Source of the DNA: Chara braunii
Taxonomy: Eukaryota > Streptophyta > Charophyceae > Charales > Characeae
Assembly (NCBI GenBank): GCA_003427395.1
Contig: BFEA01000322.1
Location: 419,037 to 445,677, forward strand
Direction of reading: 5' to 3'
Length of the DNA stretch: 26,641 nt
Shown here: in pieces, positions 8,394 to 17,899 of the stretch
Numbering within the stretch: position 1 is the stretch's first letter
How the letters are laid out: each line of letters begins with the position of its first letter
Notes under the pieces: model-generated
What the model was told of the DNA's origin: nothing
The model's input: only the letters and a program-made list of their open reading frames with translations
Database searches by the model: none
Translations under genes and position numbers: made by a program

Positions 8394-8990
8394 GGGTGTG
8401 TGTCGAGAGTGATGAACCTGGCATTTTGCAATTTGTCCTCGATGCACCGCTCACTTGGTTGAGAATCAGCTGATCGGCCGTGGCACCGAGTCTCGCATCT
8501 GCAGTGGTCCACCCTGAAGACAGTGTGGGAAAGTATGTATTTTCTTGTAACATGTCCTGGCTCCCTTTGTTTGTCAGGGTGCGAAAAGCCCTTTGACGAG
8601 ATTCAGTTAGAAGGAGGCCTATTGAAAGAATGCCGCAGGCCCCAGCAGTATGAACGAGACATCTTTCACACCATCCAGTTCTTTTTTCCTCCTTTGCCTT
8701 TTTCTTTATTTCTCCAGCTCTCATTTACTGTCTGCAAGGATAGCTTATGGGATAATAATCTGCCGACAGATGCATTCAGGAGGAGAGGCTGTATGTTCCT
8801 GGTTGTTTGGTCATGGGACATGTCCAGGAACAGTCCCTCTCCTCAGTGTGCGTTGTATAGCATGCAAAATGTTGTGTTATGCAGTTTCTGGACGTCAGTG
8901 AATAGCTTACGTGGTTTCCTGGGGACGTGTCCTTTGTTCGCATTCTTAGTGTTCTTTGTTCCCATTCTTAATGTAATGAAGGGGGGGTCT
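8394..8990. other. AGO intron sequence without recognised element
   Basis: A 193-residue frame starts at 8523 but has no recognisable domain and runs into the tandem repeats that follow. The PAZ coding sequence is continuous between the exons on either side, so no exon is needed here. Confidence 0.5.
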
Positions 8991-9325
8991 AATAGCATGG
9001 TTTCCAACAGCATTCGAACTATTGATCTGTTCATCGGAACTCTATCCACAGTCCCAGACATGTGTAGTAGTTTACGTTTCAGCTACGTTTCAGCTACGAC
9101 ATAGTCCCATAACTATAGATCTGTTTATCGGAACTCTAGATCTTAATTGCATGGTTTCCAACAGCATTCTAACAGCATTGTTTCCAACAGCATTCTATCC
9201 ACAGTCCCATAACTATAGATCTTAATAGCATGGTTTCCAACAGCATTCTAACTATTGATCTGTTTATCGGAACTCTATCCACAGTCCCAGACATGTGTAG
9301 TAGTCTACGTTTCAGCTAGGACACA
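8991..9325. repeat. Nested tandem duplications, major period about 232 bp
   Basis: The block with AGCATGGTTTCCAACAGC, ATTGATCTGTT and CAGACATGTGTAGTAG occurs at 8992-9085 and again at 9224-9318. Between them shorter pieces of the same words are shuffled (CATAACTATAGATCT, TTTCCAACAGCATTCTA). This indicates several rounds of local slippage or unequal exchange. Confidence 0.85.
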
Positions 9326-9502
9326 GCTACTTCCTGTCGTTTATGGCACTTACGGGCCCATCAACATAGGGCGTAGGGTTCAGGGTGTAATCTATCAAGA
9401 TCGCGTGCACTCTGAATACAGGAGGTGTGTAATCTATCAAGATCGCGTGTAATCTAACTGTTTTTGGTTTAGGGGTTAGGGTTTAAGAGTTCAATCTATC
9501 AA

Positions 9503-9966
9503 GAATTGTGCATGGTCATGATTTTCAGCCACCTAGCAGGTCAGATACAGGAGGTGTGTTCTCTGAATCAGTTGCTCTCTGTGTGCCTTCTGTCGTTAAG
9601 GGTAGCGGAACTTAGGCCAGTCCGCACGACAATGAGCTCATTGAATGATGTGGTCAGAGAGTCAGATGCCTGATGCTGCGCTATGGAATGATGCCAACGG
9701 ACTGGCGTATAAGTTGGCCCACCCACAACAACATACGAATTGTGCATGTTCATGAGTTTGAGCCAGCTAGCAGGTAAGATACAGGTGTGTTCTCTGAATC
9801 AGTTGCTCTCTGTGTGCCTTCTGTCGTTTAGGGTTGCGGAACTTAGGCCAGTCCGCACGACAATGAGCTCATTGAATGATGTGGTCAGACAGTCAGATGC
9901 CTGATGCTGCGCTATGGAATGATGCCAACGGACTGGCATATAAGTTGGCACACCCACAAACCGATG
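9503..9966. repeat. Tandem duplication, period 234 bp
   Basis: Two copies, 9503-9736 and 9737-9966, about 95 percent alike by eye. Each begins GAATTGTGCATG and contains GTTCTCTGAATCAGTTGCTC, CGCACGACAATGAGCTCATT and GCCAACGGACTGGC. The first copy follows a degenerate telomere-like stretch at 9466-9485. The unit is not recognised. Confidence 0.9.
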
Positions 9967-10181
9967 AAACACAGATGCCTGTTCGAATCCAGATCGGAGT
10001 CGTTGAATGAATTTCTGAATTACGTGGGGTCGTTCAGCTCCATGATAACATCGGGAGGCCGTTGCCCTTTTTTTTTCTTAAAAAAGGAACACGTAAATAA
10101 ATAGACAAAAAAGTCTTATGGTGCCTGTCAATTTGTGTTTCTCCTCTGTCATGCTGGTGGCGTTTCTTTTTGCATGGGTAG
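9967..10181. other. End of AGO intron before the PAZ exon
   Basis: Unique-looking sequence with a short A/T tract at 10071-10086. The acceptor at 10180-10181 (TTTTTGCATGGGTAG) has a weak polypyrimidine tract, but it gives the reading frame required by the PAZ coding sequence. Confidence 0.5.
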
Positions 10182-10326
10182 GTTTGAGATGAAGGAGGGT
10201 GAACAAATGAGAGAAATGACTGTCACACAATATTACAGTGAAAAATATGGCTTGGAGTTGCGGGGACGTACGTTGCCGTGCATAGATGTAGGCAAGCGCA
10301 GTCGACCTGTGTATATCCCCCTTGAG
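10182..10326 (+). CDS. AGO: Argonaute exon: core of the PAZ domain
   Basis: 145-nt exon; its first base completes the arginine codon split by the previous intron, and it ends in phase 0 at GAG/GTGAGT. It reads FEMKEGEQMREMTVTQYY, then SEKYGLELRG, then LPCIDVGKRSRPVYIPLE. The pattern V-x-x-Y-[YF] ... LPC-x-x-VGK-x-x-RP-x-Y-[IL]P-[LM]-E is diagnostic of the Argonaute PAZ domain, where the aromatic residues and the YxP motif hold the 2-base 3' end of the guide RNA. The VGK and YIPLE wording is closer to AGO4/6/9 than to AGO1, where VGNSNRPNYLPME is usual. A diverged copy of this exon's last bases and donor lies at about 10597. Confidence 0.93.
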
Positions 10327-10422
10327 GTGAGTGCTTTTTTGCGACAGCTGTTTGGAGTTTGAGTCTTCATATTAATTGTTGCGCTGCAAAACATCGGAAG
10401 TGTCTGCAGAGTTGTTTACTAC
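10319..10422 (+). repeat. Exon-end/donor segment, first copy of a diverged duplication
   Basis: CTTGAGGTGAGTGCTTTTTT at the exon-intron border and GAAGTGTCTGCAGAGTTG at 10397-10414 recur as CTTGAGGTGAGAGCTTTTT at 10596-10614 and GAAGTGTCGGCAGAGCTG at about 10665-10682. The second copy, at 10595-10700, lies just after the poly-A of the U6 copy, so the U6 copy is bracketed by the duplication. The second donor-like site has no open PAZ sequence before it. Confidence 0.6.
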
Positions 10423-10464
10423 TGTAACTGATTGCTGTTCGTGGATCAGAATTTTATTTGTACT

Positions 10465-10570
10465 GTCCTTTGGGACATCCGTTAAAATCGGAACGATACA
10501 GAGAAGGAAGATTAGCATGGCCCCTGCGCAAGGATGACAGGCATAAATCGAGAAATGGTCCAAATTTTTT
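10465..10570 (+). pseudogene. U6: U6 snRNA copy with poly-A tail (probable retropseudogene)
   Basis: Nearly full-length U6 spliceosomal RNA. The 5' hairpin GTCC-TTTG-GGAC is followed by AACGATACAGAGAAG, GATTAGCATGGCCCCTGCGC, AAGGATGACA and AAATCGAGAAATGGTCC, then the terminal T run. Against the strongly conserved family sequence it has a 4-base insertion directly after ACAGAGA, inside the element that pairs with the 5' splice site, and a few substitutions near the 3' end (GACAGGCATAAAT). An A18 tract follows at 10574-10591. No plant-type U6 upstream element or TATA box stands out in the 60 bases before it. A poly-A tail and an altered ACAGAGA neighbourhood point to a LINE-mobilised dead copy. 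It lies in the AGO intron right after the PAZ exon. Confidence 0.85.
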
Positions 10571-10700
10571 GGGAAAAAAAAAAAAAAAAACATCACTTGA
10601 GGTGAGAGCTTTTTGACACGAGAGAATTTTATCACTGTTTGTCAACTGTTGGTACAAGAGACGTTGAAGTGTCGGCAGAGCTGCCTCCTGCAAGAACAAG

Positions 10701-11085
10701 TTGTGCTTCTTTCTTTTTTTTCGCAGTTTTTGTTGTCTTTTTTGCTATTAGTCTATGAATCCATCCCAATGTGGACTGTTTTCCGGGTGGCAATTTCTCC
10801 CGAACTGGCGCAGATAGTCTGTACTTGACAAGTAGCCTGTACTTTCGGGCTCAGCTCTGTTTTTTCTCGCCCATGAGCTCTGGCAGATACTAAATCCGGG
10901 GAAGTCCTGGTTGTGTAGTCATGGTTAATGCACACTGAAAGGACTGCTTCCTTCATTTCAGCTGTATTGAGTAACGGATCATTGATTTTGTGGAAGCTAC
11001 GTCCTCTAGTAGGGATGGTCTCTGGTTTCAGAGATAGGGTGTGTAAACTTTGACTCTACATGGTCAGAATAATAGCCTCCAAGAG
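10701..11085. other. AGO intron sequence without recognised element
   Basis: AT-moderate unique sequence. Nothing recognisable as coding or repeat, apart from T-rich patches near 10710-10745. Confidence 0.45.
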
Positions 11086-11165
11086 AAAGGCAAGGGAAGA
11101 ACGATAGCAGAACGATAGCAGAAAAAAAACTCTACGAAAGGGTTTTTGAAAGAGCCAGACAGGAG

Positions 11166-12720
11166 ATGTCAGAATGGGAGCCTAGGAAACGACCTCTACG
11201 AAGGGGGCTGAGGATGAGAGCCACGCTAATCAAGGAATGGGAGGAAGGTGAGAAAATGGCCAAGTACTTCTTCAACAGAATTAAGACAAACAAATGCCAG
11301 GAATGCAAACATGGAGAAACTGCAAACGGAACAAGGACCGACCTTTCATAAACTCTACACATCCAAAGAACACGAGCCAAATTCCTTACATAGATAGACA
11401 GAACGATCAAAACAGAACAGGCTTCAGCTTTGGACGCCCCGATCACTGAGCAAGAGGTCTACGAAGCACTGCAGTCAATGAAAGAAAACAAAACCCCAAG
11501 TCTGGACGGCCTTTCCAAGGAGTTCTGTGTGGCCTTCTGGCCAGCACTTGGCGTGGAATATTTCCATTTTTCGGAGAACGATTGGAATAGAGGCACCTTG
11601 GGTAGTATACGAAGTACAGGAGTAGTATCACTTCGATAGAAGGGAGGCGATCCAACGGATATCAGAACAGAAACGACTGGCTAATTGCTAAATTCACAGT
11701 CGCACACAAGATTTCCAACGGACATCAGAACAGAACTGCTAGCCGACAGAATAAGAACAATAACCAGGAACTGTTTTCACCTAGACCAGACCGGATTTAT
11801 ACCAGGTAGATTCATACTTGACAATGTAATGACTCTTACTGAATCCGTCAGATACATTCAGGACAAAAGAACGAATTCAGCTATCCTGTTCTTCAACTTC
11901 GGAAAAGCTTATGACCAAGTCAACCGGAACTTCCTACAACAAAGCATGGAAAAGATGGGAGTAGGACCAAATTTCAGAAAATGAGTGCAAATCCTGTACT
12001 CAGCTCAGAAGCCCATTGAAAAGTACAGGTCAATGGTCACCTCTCACAGCCATATCGAATGGGACTAGGACTAAATTTCAGAAAATGAGTGCAAATCCTG
12101 TACTCAGCTCAGAAGCCCATTGAAAAGTACAGGTCAATGATCACCTCTCACAGCCATATCGAAAGTCCTGATCAGTAAGACATGGAGACCCATTAGCGTC
12201 CCTGATCGTTCTCTTTATCATGAAAGCCATTGCTTCCTCTCTAAGGACCCTTCAATCGAAAGGCTAGCAGAAGACAGGCAGCACTTGAACACTCAATTAG
12301 TCTGCCTACTACCATTCTGTTTGCAGATGATCTGATGGTCCTTATACGGGCCTCGGACTCCCTTGCTTCAAGCACTCAGCCGGGCCAAAAACAATAGGCT
12401 GTTGGCTTACAGATCCTCAAACTGGCACCCCACAGAGTACCCCGGAGGGAATGACCTGGTCGTGGGGCAATGAACCACTCAGATTCTTGGGCGTTCAGGT
12501 GTCTAAACGAGGCACCAGCCATGGCTCCGGCATAATGAACAAAATGATAGCCAAATCGGGTAGCTGGTCTAAAGCTTGCACATCAGTATTTGGCAGGGCC
12601 CTCATTCTTAATGCATCAATATTCTCAATGTTCTGGTATATACTATATAGCAACGAGTTGGAGCCCTCCGAAACATCTAATGAATCAGGCATAGCCCGTT
12701 CAAGCCCTCCAAAACATCTG
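11166..12720 (+). pseudogene. LINE reverse transcriptase (broken)
   Basis: In order: an N-terminal part (LIKEWEEGEKMAKYFFNR) typical of the region before LINE RT; PITEQEVYEALQSMKENK with SLDGLSKEF, matching the E-[VI]-x-x-A-[LI] and P-G-x-DG family pattern; then DQTGFIPGRFILDN and FNFGKAYDQVNRNF, the LINE fingers/palm block in which the first catalytic Asp region normally reads LDFxKAFD. FADD at 12320-12331 is the catalytic dyad, intact. LRFLGVQVSKRG follows as the usual thumb motif. Stops and frame changes separate these blocks and a 104-bp tandem duplication lies between them, so no functional enzyme can be made. Confidence 0.9.
11957..12163 (+). repeat. Tandem duplication of 104 bp inside the LINE RT
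   Basis: 11957-12060 and 12061-12163 are almost identical (they differ by three substitutions, in GTAGGACC versus CTAGGACT and in GTCAATGG versus GTCAATGA). The high identity means this duplication is younger than the decay of the LINE around it. Confidence 0.9.
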
Positions 12721-12759
12721 ATGAATCAGTCAAAGCCCGTTCAACTTAGAAGAAGAGCA

Positions 12760-12763
<4 letters not shown>

Positions 12764-12846
<83 letters not shown>

Positions 12847-13028
12847 NNNNNNNNNNNNNNNNNNNNNNNNNNNNNNNNNNNNNNNNNNNNNNNNNNNNNN
12901 NNNNNNNNNNNNNNNNNNNNNNNNNNNNNNNNNNNNNNNNNNNNNNNNNNNNNNNNNNNNNNNNNNNNNNNNNNNNNNNNNNNNNNNNNNNNNNNNNNNN
13001 NNNNNNNNNNCTCTCTCTCTCTCTCTCT
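12764..13028. repeat. (CT)n microsatellite enclosing an assembly gap
   Basis: CT repeats at about 12764-12846 and 13011-13028 enclose 164 N at 12847-13010. The gap length may be nominal, so distances across it are not reliable. Confidence 0.97.
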
Positions 13029-13180
13029 GTGAATCAGTCAACGCCCGGCCCTCGTTGGCTTTCGGGAAGGGCCAGAAAATAGTTTAAAAAAAAAACAGAA
13101 CAATTTGTTTGGGAGTGTGCCTTGAACAACCGAAAAAAACGTTTTTGGGAGTGCCTTGAACAAAAAAAAAAAAGTTAAAT

Positions 13181-13267
13181 TCCGGATCTACCAGACTGGA
13201 CGTCCACACGGGCATCCAAATGCGGTCTGTCCGGACTGGCCTCCAGACGTCCGAATTGTAACCATGG
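13181..13267. mobile_element. Fragment of the TCCGGA-rich inverted-repeat element
   Basis: Inverse-complemented, it begins CCATGGTTACAATTCGGACG and carries GTCCGGAC and GGACGTCC words, matching the left end of the element at 4846 (CCATGGCTACGATCCGGACG). An A-run precedes it at 13162-13173, as in the other copy. It is inserted within or beside the duplicated LINE sequence. Confidence 0.65.
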
Positions 13268-13299
13268 TATATACTATATAGCAATATGACTTGGACCCA

Positions 13300-14740
13300 T
13301 CCAAAACATTGAAGAACTTAACTTTGAAGAAAATCAGCAGCCTGTCTCTGACCGGGGGATCCATCCAAGGCAACCTCATCTCAAAAGTAGAGTGGAGGCC
13401 TAGGAGTCCTCAACCCAGGAAAGCAGATCAAAGCCCTACAAACCTAGTGGATCCTCTAGGGCTACACATGATTCAACAGCTGTCAAGATCTAAACCCAAG
13501 AAAATATGCGCGACCTCTTCTGGACCATGGCCAAATAGTGGGCGATGAAGGGCGCATCTCGAACGGAGCAGGGGGACTAGGAGGAGGAACAAGGGTACGA
13601 CTTCTTGCGGCAACTATTCTGCAACCAGTCATTGCTAGGCACACAGGGGAAGCCCCGGACATTAGCCGGAAAAGACACCAAATCTCGGAAAATGGAGTGT
13701 GGTGATCAAGGAGATGGAAAACGGTAGGTGAACTGAGGGAGTGTTTGAAAGGCTGCCACAACCTACGGCAGAACCTAAACAACATCCTATTCTCAATTCC
13801 GTAGAGCTGGCTACAACTGCTTAGGGGTCCCTTCAAACGGAATCCAGGGGACCGGGCAACAAGAAAGATGGAGAACCCCCCCACCACAGCCTACCAGTTC
13901 GGTATGAGGAAAGGACAAAGGGACTTCTGGCTGATCTACGACATGTACTCGATCGAAGATCCAGGGGCAACCACAAGTCTCTGAGACCGAAATCCCTCGG
14001 GAGAAATAGCCCTACTGGATCACACCGTGAGGAAAGTAAGGGTAGAAGAAGCAGACGAACGTCATATCTATAGCCTGCTAATTAGCATAGCCAATCTGGA
14101 GATCGATCCAGCAGAATGGGCGTGGAAATGGAAGTCAGGCAGACTAAAAATAGAGAAAGGTGCTAACATCTTGGAGTATACTATGATGAAGTTAGGATAC
14201 ATTCAGAGATTCTTCCCTCCCAATAACCCAAATCATCAACCACAGATTGGAAACACAATCTTCCACCAAACAGTACTTTCATCACCTCCTTCAATCGAAT
14301 TCTCACCATTTCCTCAGTGAAAATAAGAAGCTTCCAATGGCTGCTCGCCCACCGGGCCCTGCCAGTCAATACATGGTTGTACAAGAGAAGGAATGCTCAG
14401 TCGCGGTCCCCTCCGCAAGAACATTCCGCTATCTGTCCAGATGGGATGATAGAGGAAGTAGAACACTTTCTACTACTTCGTCAAAAGACAAGACAAGTTT
14501 CAAAAAACACAAAAGAGCTGTGGCACTTTCTACTCACTCCTATTAGGCGTTCATACGTCCAACTGTTGGCAAGGGTATGAAATTATATTTCTCCACAAAA
14601 TAAGGCTTGCAACCCTACGATCAATATGGAAGCACAGGTGCCAAGAGACAGTTGACCGCACCGCCAGAACCGCACAAGAAGCGTGGGAAGAAGAGCTGCA
14701 TCAGGTAGAGGCCGAGTGAGTATAGGGGGTGTTGAAAGAG
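13300..14740 (+). pseudogene. LINE C-terminal region with zf-RVT-like domain
   Basis: Fragments in shifting frames: GGLGVLNPGKQIKAL at about 13392-13436 matches the LINE phrase GGLG[VI] ... N-x-AL; WAWKWKSGRLKIEKG at about 14120 matches the W-x-W-x-x-x-G-x-[FY] part; FQWLLAHRALPVNTWLYKRR, then ICPDGMIEEVEHFLLL, match the zinc-binding region of reverse transcriptase (zf-RVT: W ... LP[TV]-x-x-x-L ... CP-x-C ... E-[TS]-x-x-H-[LI]). The second cysteine of the CPxC is lost. A purine-rich stretch follows at 14730-14810. Confidence 0.75.
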
Positions 14741-15611
14741 GACCCATAGGAGAATAGAGGAGAAGAGAATATGGAGAATAGAGGAGAATATAGCGAATAA
14801 AAGCAAAATGTTAGAAACCTTTACAAAACACCAGTTAAGAGAAGGGAAGATACCTACAATAGATCAAGACAGAATTCATCGTGGCCCGACCAATGGAGGC
14901 GTAATCAATCACCTCGACCACAATTGTTGGACAGGACCCACCTCACAGGCATGTCGGTAGGCTCTAGATAAAATATTACATATCCACACTGGCCTTAAAA
15001 GAAAGGCAAGACAAAAGCTAATCCACAGCCTCTAGCCACCCCTTAAATTGTGACAAGGGCAAAGGAGAGGACATGTGATCGATAAAGGAAGATCTCCAGG
15101 AGCAGAGAGGGAACAGTGGGAATCTACTAGGATTTAGTTCCTGGAGTAGGAAAAGTAGAAAGAGGGCCAGAGACAGAATAGGTCATAGATTCAGAGTAAT
15201 TGTAACTTTAGAACCCCTAGGGCTTAGGGCTTTAGCAAGTTCGATAGTAAATGGCCAAGCTAGCAAGTCTAGTACTCATGCAAATCTGACAGCCAAGTAG
15301 CTGAGAGGAACATGCCGGGTTGAGCCTCAACAGATAGGCATTGATTGGCTAACGGATGTAGCAGAAGTCAGTCTAGACTCTAGAGTGATCAGTGCCAGAA
15401 GATAAGACATGTAGGCTAGCGCAGGCAGGGAGGGGTGAGGTGTGGTACATCCTCCCCTCGGGAAAAAATCAACGCCGTCCACTTGGGCGTCCCAACCATA
15501 ATGGGAAGGAGCGTGTGTGAGTAACTATTGTAATTTCTTCTGACTTGCCGGTGGAATATGAACAGGACTGATGCTTCCCGTCATGGAAGGGAGCCTGAAC
15601 CGTAAGCTTCT

Positions 15612-15647
<36 letters not shown>

Positions 15648-15784
15648 AAAAGAAGACACGATCGTGTTTTTTTTTGCTTTTGTTTTCAGACCAGGTTGTG
15701 GTTCTTCACTTTGGAAATAGATATGTTTGATGTATGGTGCCATTTTGTGTGGTAATGACAGTGTTGCGTACTTTTCCATTGCAG
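14741..15784. other. AGO intron sequence, no recognised gene
   Basis: Purine-rich words (GGAGAATAGAGGAGAA) at 14740-14800, otherwise unassigned sequence, possibly LINE 3' untranslated or other TE remains. A T30 run lies at 15613-15642. The last 100 bases form an ordinary intron end with acceptor CTTTTCCATTGCAG at 15784. Confidence 0.5.
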
Positions 15785-15901
15785 TTCTGCGTTATTTTGC
15801 CGATGCAACCCTACAAGGGAAAGCTTCTGCCCGAGCAAGCGAGCAGTCAAATCAAAGAGACTTGCATATCGGCTCCAGCTCGCTGGACTGACACCGAGAA
15901 G
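15785..15901 (+). CDS. AGO: Argonaute exon: end of PAZ and linker 2
   Basis: 117-nt exon, phase 0 at both ends, acceptor TTGCAG, donor AAG/GTAAGG. It reads FCVILPMQPYKGKLLPEQ, then ASSQIKETCISAP, then ARWTDTEK. In the family the residue run after Y-[IL]-P-x-E is a short hydrophobic stretch ending in G/P-Q-R-Y-x-K-x-L-x-x-x-Q-x-x-x-[LM]-[LI]-x-x-[TS]-C-x-x-x-P, and this exon follows that pattern closely, including LP-x-QxYKGKL and the KETC block. It therefore joins directly to the PAZ exon 5.5 kb upstream. Linker 2 connects PAZ to MID. Confidence 0.9.
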
Positions 15902-16207
15902 GTAAGGAAAAGGCTGTGTTTGTATGTTTTGTCTTTACCTTTCCTTCTGGTTTTCAACTTGTAAACAAAATTAGTATCCTGTTTCTTCTTCACAGGCCAA
16001 GCCCAAGGATATGACTGAGGGAGGCTCCACGTACTCTAGGTACATTTCAACAGAATCTGGGTGAGATTCCATTCAGGTACTTACAACAAAGAGGGAGGCT
16101 CCACAGGACAAGCCTTCCAAGCACGCATAAAGTCAAACTGATAAGGACTGACAACAAAGACGAAGAAAAGAAAGGAAAAAGAGAAAGGGAAGAAGAAGAA
16201 GAAGAAG

Positions 16208-16239
<32 letters not shown>

Positions 16240-17047
16240 GAAGAAGAAGAAGAGGAGAGAAGGAGAGAAGCAAGAATAGAAAGAGAAGCTAGGCGGATAA
16301 GAGAGAACCTGGTGAAACCCAGATTCCCGAAACACGACCGTTGGGCCGTAAGGTAGCGAATAACACCGCCGAATACATCCAAAGAAAAATCGTGAAAAGA
16401 TGGTGCAGCGACCCTACACTGCGTTTCATCCGGCCGCCACAACCGGAATCATCAGGGGTCTTGTCGTATCGTATCACTAGGGAAAGGGACTGAGCAAATA
16501 GAAGTTCCAAGTTTAAGTACTAACAGATGAATCGCCCAGAATAGTCCGAGATAACCTAGAGGGGAGAAAGAGATCTGTCAGCGAAGAGAGTCCAGGAAAC
16601 TGCCCCTAAAGAGAGGCAAATGATATAGACAGAAAGGACCATCAGATACAGCCTAAGAGAGGAAACAAGCTAAACAGCGATTCGTCTAGAAGTAACGACA
16701 CCAAGTTCGACAGCACAGTCCCAAGCTCCTCACATCTCCTGCACCCACCTGCTCATTCACCAGGCGGTCTCCTACAGACCCAGCACATATGTTACGGGAA
16801 AAAACAATTTTTTAAAAGAAAGGAAAAAACAAAACCAAGAAACAAAATAAACAAAAAACAAAAACGCAAAGCAAAAGGTAAGACAACAAACTCCGAGACG
16901 GGTGCACCCCGAGGGGCGCCACCCCCAACATTTCTCAAGGGCCGTCCGACCCCAGCTCTGTTTTTGCAGTTTTCCCCAGACCCCACCCCCCTGCCCCCAG
17001 TCTTGATTGTCTACTCTCCCACCCGCGAGCAACTGCGGCACCGACCG
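15902..17047. other. AGO intron with a GAA-rich microsatellite
   Basis: Purine-rich sequence. A GAA/GAAG repeat occupies 16190-16255, and its antisense serine and phenylalanine frames are artefacts. A possible small exon at 15996-16039 (acceptor TTCTTCACAG) was considered and not accepted because its phase does not fit the next exon. 16500-17047 holds no recognised feature apart from an A-rich patch at 16797-16880. Confidence 0.5.
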
Positions 17048-17563
17048 TCAACCTGCCCCAGCCTGCAGTACTGCCCCCCGGTCGTCCCAGATCCCCGCAA
17101 ACTTCCTGGAGAAGACCGTCAGACCGTTATCGAAGTATTCATGTGGGAAACCCCTCTTTCGCAGCTCAATCTTCAAGGTAAGTAGGAACGCCACTTCCAT
17201 CCCCTTCATGGTAGTGTACAGCCTTGCCCGATGCAAGCAAGATCCGATAACGGCCATTTTCTGCTGCTTGCTTGTATAGGAGTCGAAGTCCTGCAAATTC
17301 GGAAACTTCACCCCTTTCTCCCTGTAGCTCCGTTGGTTTTTGTGCAAGGCAACACACTGCAATCCCCATGGCCATTCCAAAGATTTCATCACACAGCCAA
17401 GAAAGTCCCAGCAATCACCTTCACTGGTCTGCTCCAGAACGAGATTGTCTTCGTAGCATGCCCGGAACACGTCCAGGGTTTCACCAGCCTTCAGCAAAGA
17501 GCAACGATTCCCTTCCTTGCAGCGGATCATAACTGACACATCATCCACCATGTGCAAAACCAT
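17048..17563 (-). CDS. Unrecognised 171-residue protein frame, antisense in an AGO intron
   Basis: An open frame of normal protein composition on the minus strand, not low-complexity and not the shadow of an AGO exon. Visible features: an acidic-hydrophobic start (MVLHMVDDVSVMIRCKEG), CYEDNLVLE, a Trp/Cys-containing middle (DCWDFLGCVMKSLEWPWG), then KGVKFPNLQDFDSYTSKQQK and a C-terminus with ELRKRGFPHEYFDNGL. Spaced cysteines do not form an obvious zinc finger. I do not recognise the family. Position inside a TE-filled intron makes a transposon-derived gene likely. Whether the frame is complete cannot be told: the ATG at 17563 is only the first in frame. Confidence 0.45.
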   Translation of the reverse strand: MVLHMVDDVSVMIRCKEGNRCSLLKAGETLDVFRACYEDNLVLEQTSEGDCWDFLGCVMKSLEWPWGLQCVALHKNQRSYREKGVKFPNLQDFDSYTSKQQKMAVIGSCLHRARLYTTMKGMEVAFLLTLKIELRKRGFPHEYFDNGLTVFSRKFAGIWDDRGAVLQAGAG

Positions 17564-17612
17564 TCACCAGGCGCTGATTGCAACCCATTGACGTTAGAAA
17601 CATAAATTCGTT

Positions 17613-17671
17613 AGAGGTTGGATTCTTAAAAAAAAGAAAAAAAAAAAGAAAAAAAAAAGAGGTTGGATTCT
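17613..17671. mobile_element. A-rich tail bounded by a 14-bp direct repeat (retroposon scar)
   Basis: AGAGGTTGGATTCT occurs at 17613-17626 and 17658-17671 with 31 bases of A/AAG sequence between. A perfect 14-bp target duplication around nothing but a poly-A-like tail is what a LINE-driven insertion leaves when almost the whole body is 5'-truncated. Replication slippage is the alternative. Confidence 0.6.
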
Positions 17672-17899
17672 AGACCTACGACAGGTACCTTTTGACAGTG
17701 AAACTTCGGGGTTTAGAACCACCTTATGAGGCTTCGTCCCTCCCTACATCATGACAATTTTACCTAGCACATCCACTACTCCCCATTCGCACCTCATTAC
17801 AAGGACTATCACCCAACCACCTGGTCACGATGGCGGGGTGAGACCTCAGTTGTAGACACCAGCACTAAGCAAAAGGTCCGCTATACCCTTCCTAGCCCA

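Larger units (their letters stand above)
11086..14740 (+). mobile_element. 5'-truncated, interrupted LINE (non-LTR retrotransposon), sense to AGO
   Basis: Reverse transcriptase fragments from 11086 to 12720 are followed, after a microsatellite, an assembly gap and a TCCGGA-element piece, by the LINE C-terminal region from about 13260 to 14740. Near the break a diverged phrase is repeated (GGTATATACTATATAGCAA at 12636-12654 and 13267-13285), so part of the element was duplicated or two copies joined. The endonuclease domain is absent: the copy is 5'-truncated, as most LINEs are. It sits in the 5.5-kb AGO intron in the same orientation as the gene. Confidence 0.85.

Noticed and set aside
8523-9104. 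193-residue + strand frame as a gene
   Set aside because: No recognisable domain, it lies between two contiguous PAZ exons and runs into tandem repeats.
10465-10570. Functional U6 snRNA gene
   Set aside because: Poly-A tail, a 4-base insertion beside ACAGAGA and no visible pol III upstream element favour a retropseudogene, though expression was not testable here.
15996-16039. Extra AGO exon encoding AKPKDMTEGGSTYS
   Set aside because: The acceptor is good, but the available donors all end in phase 2 and the next recognised exon starts in phase 0, with a stop in the other phase. The residues also do not resemble the family at this point. Kept only as an open question.
16047-16442. Serine-rich antisense frame near the GAA repeat
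   Set aside because: Composition artefact of a GAA/TTC microsatellite.
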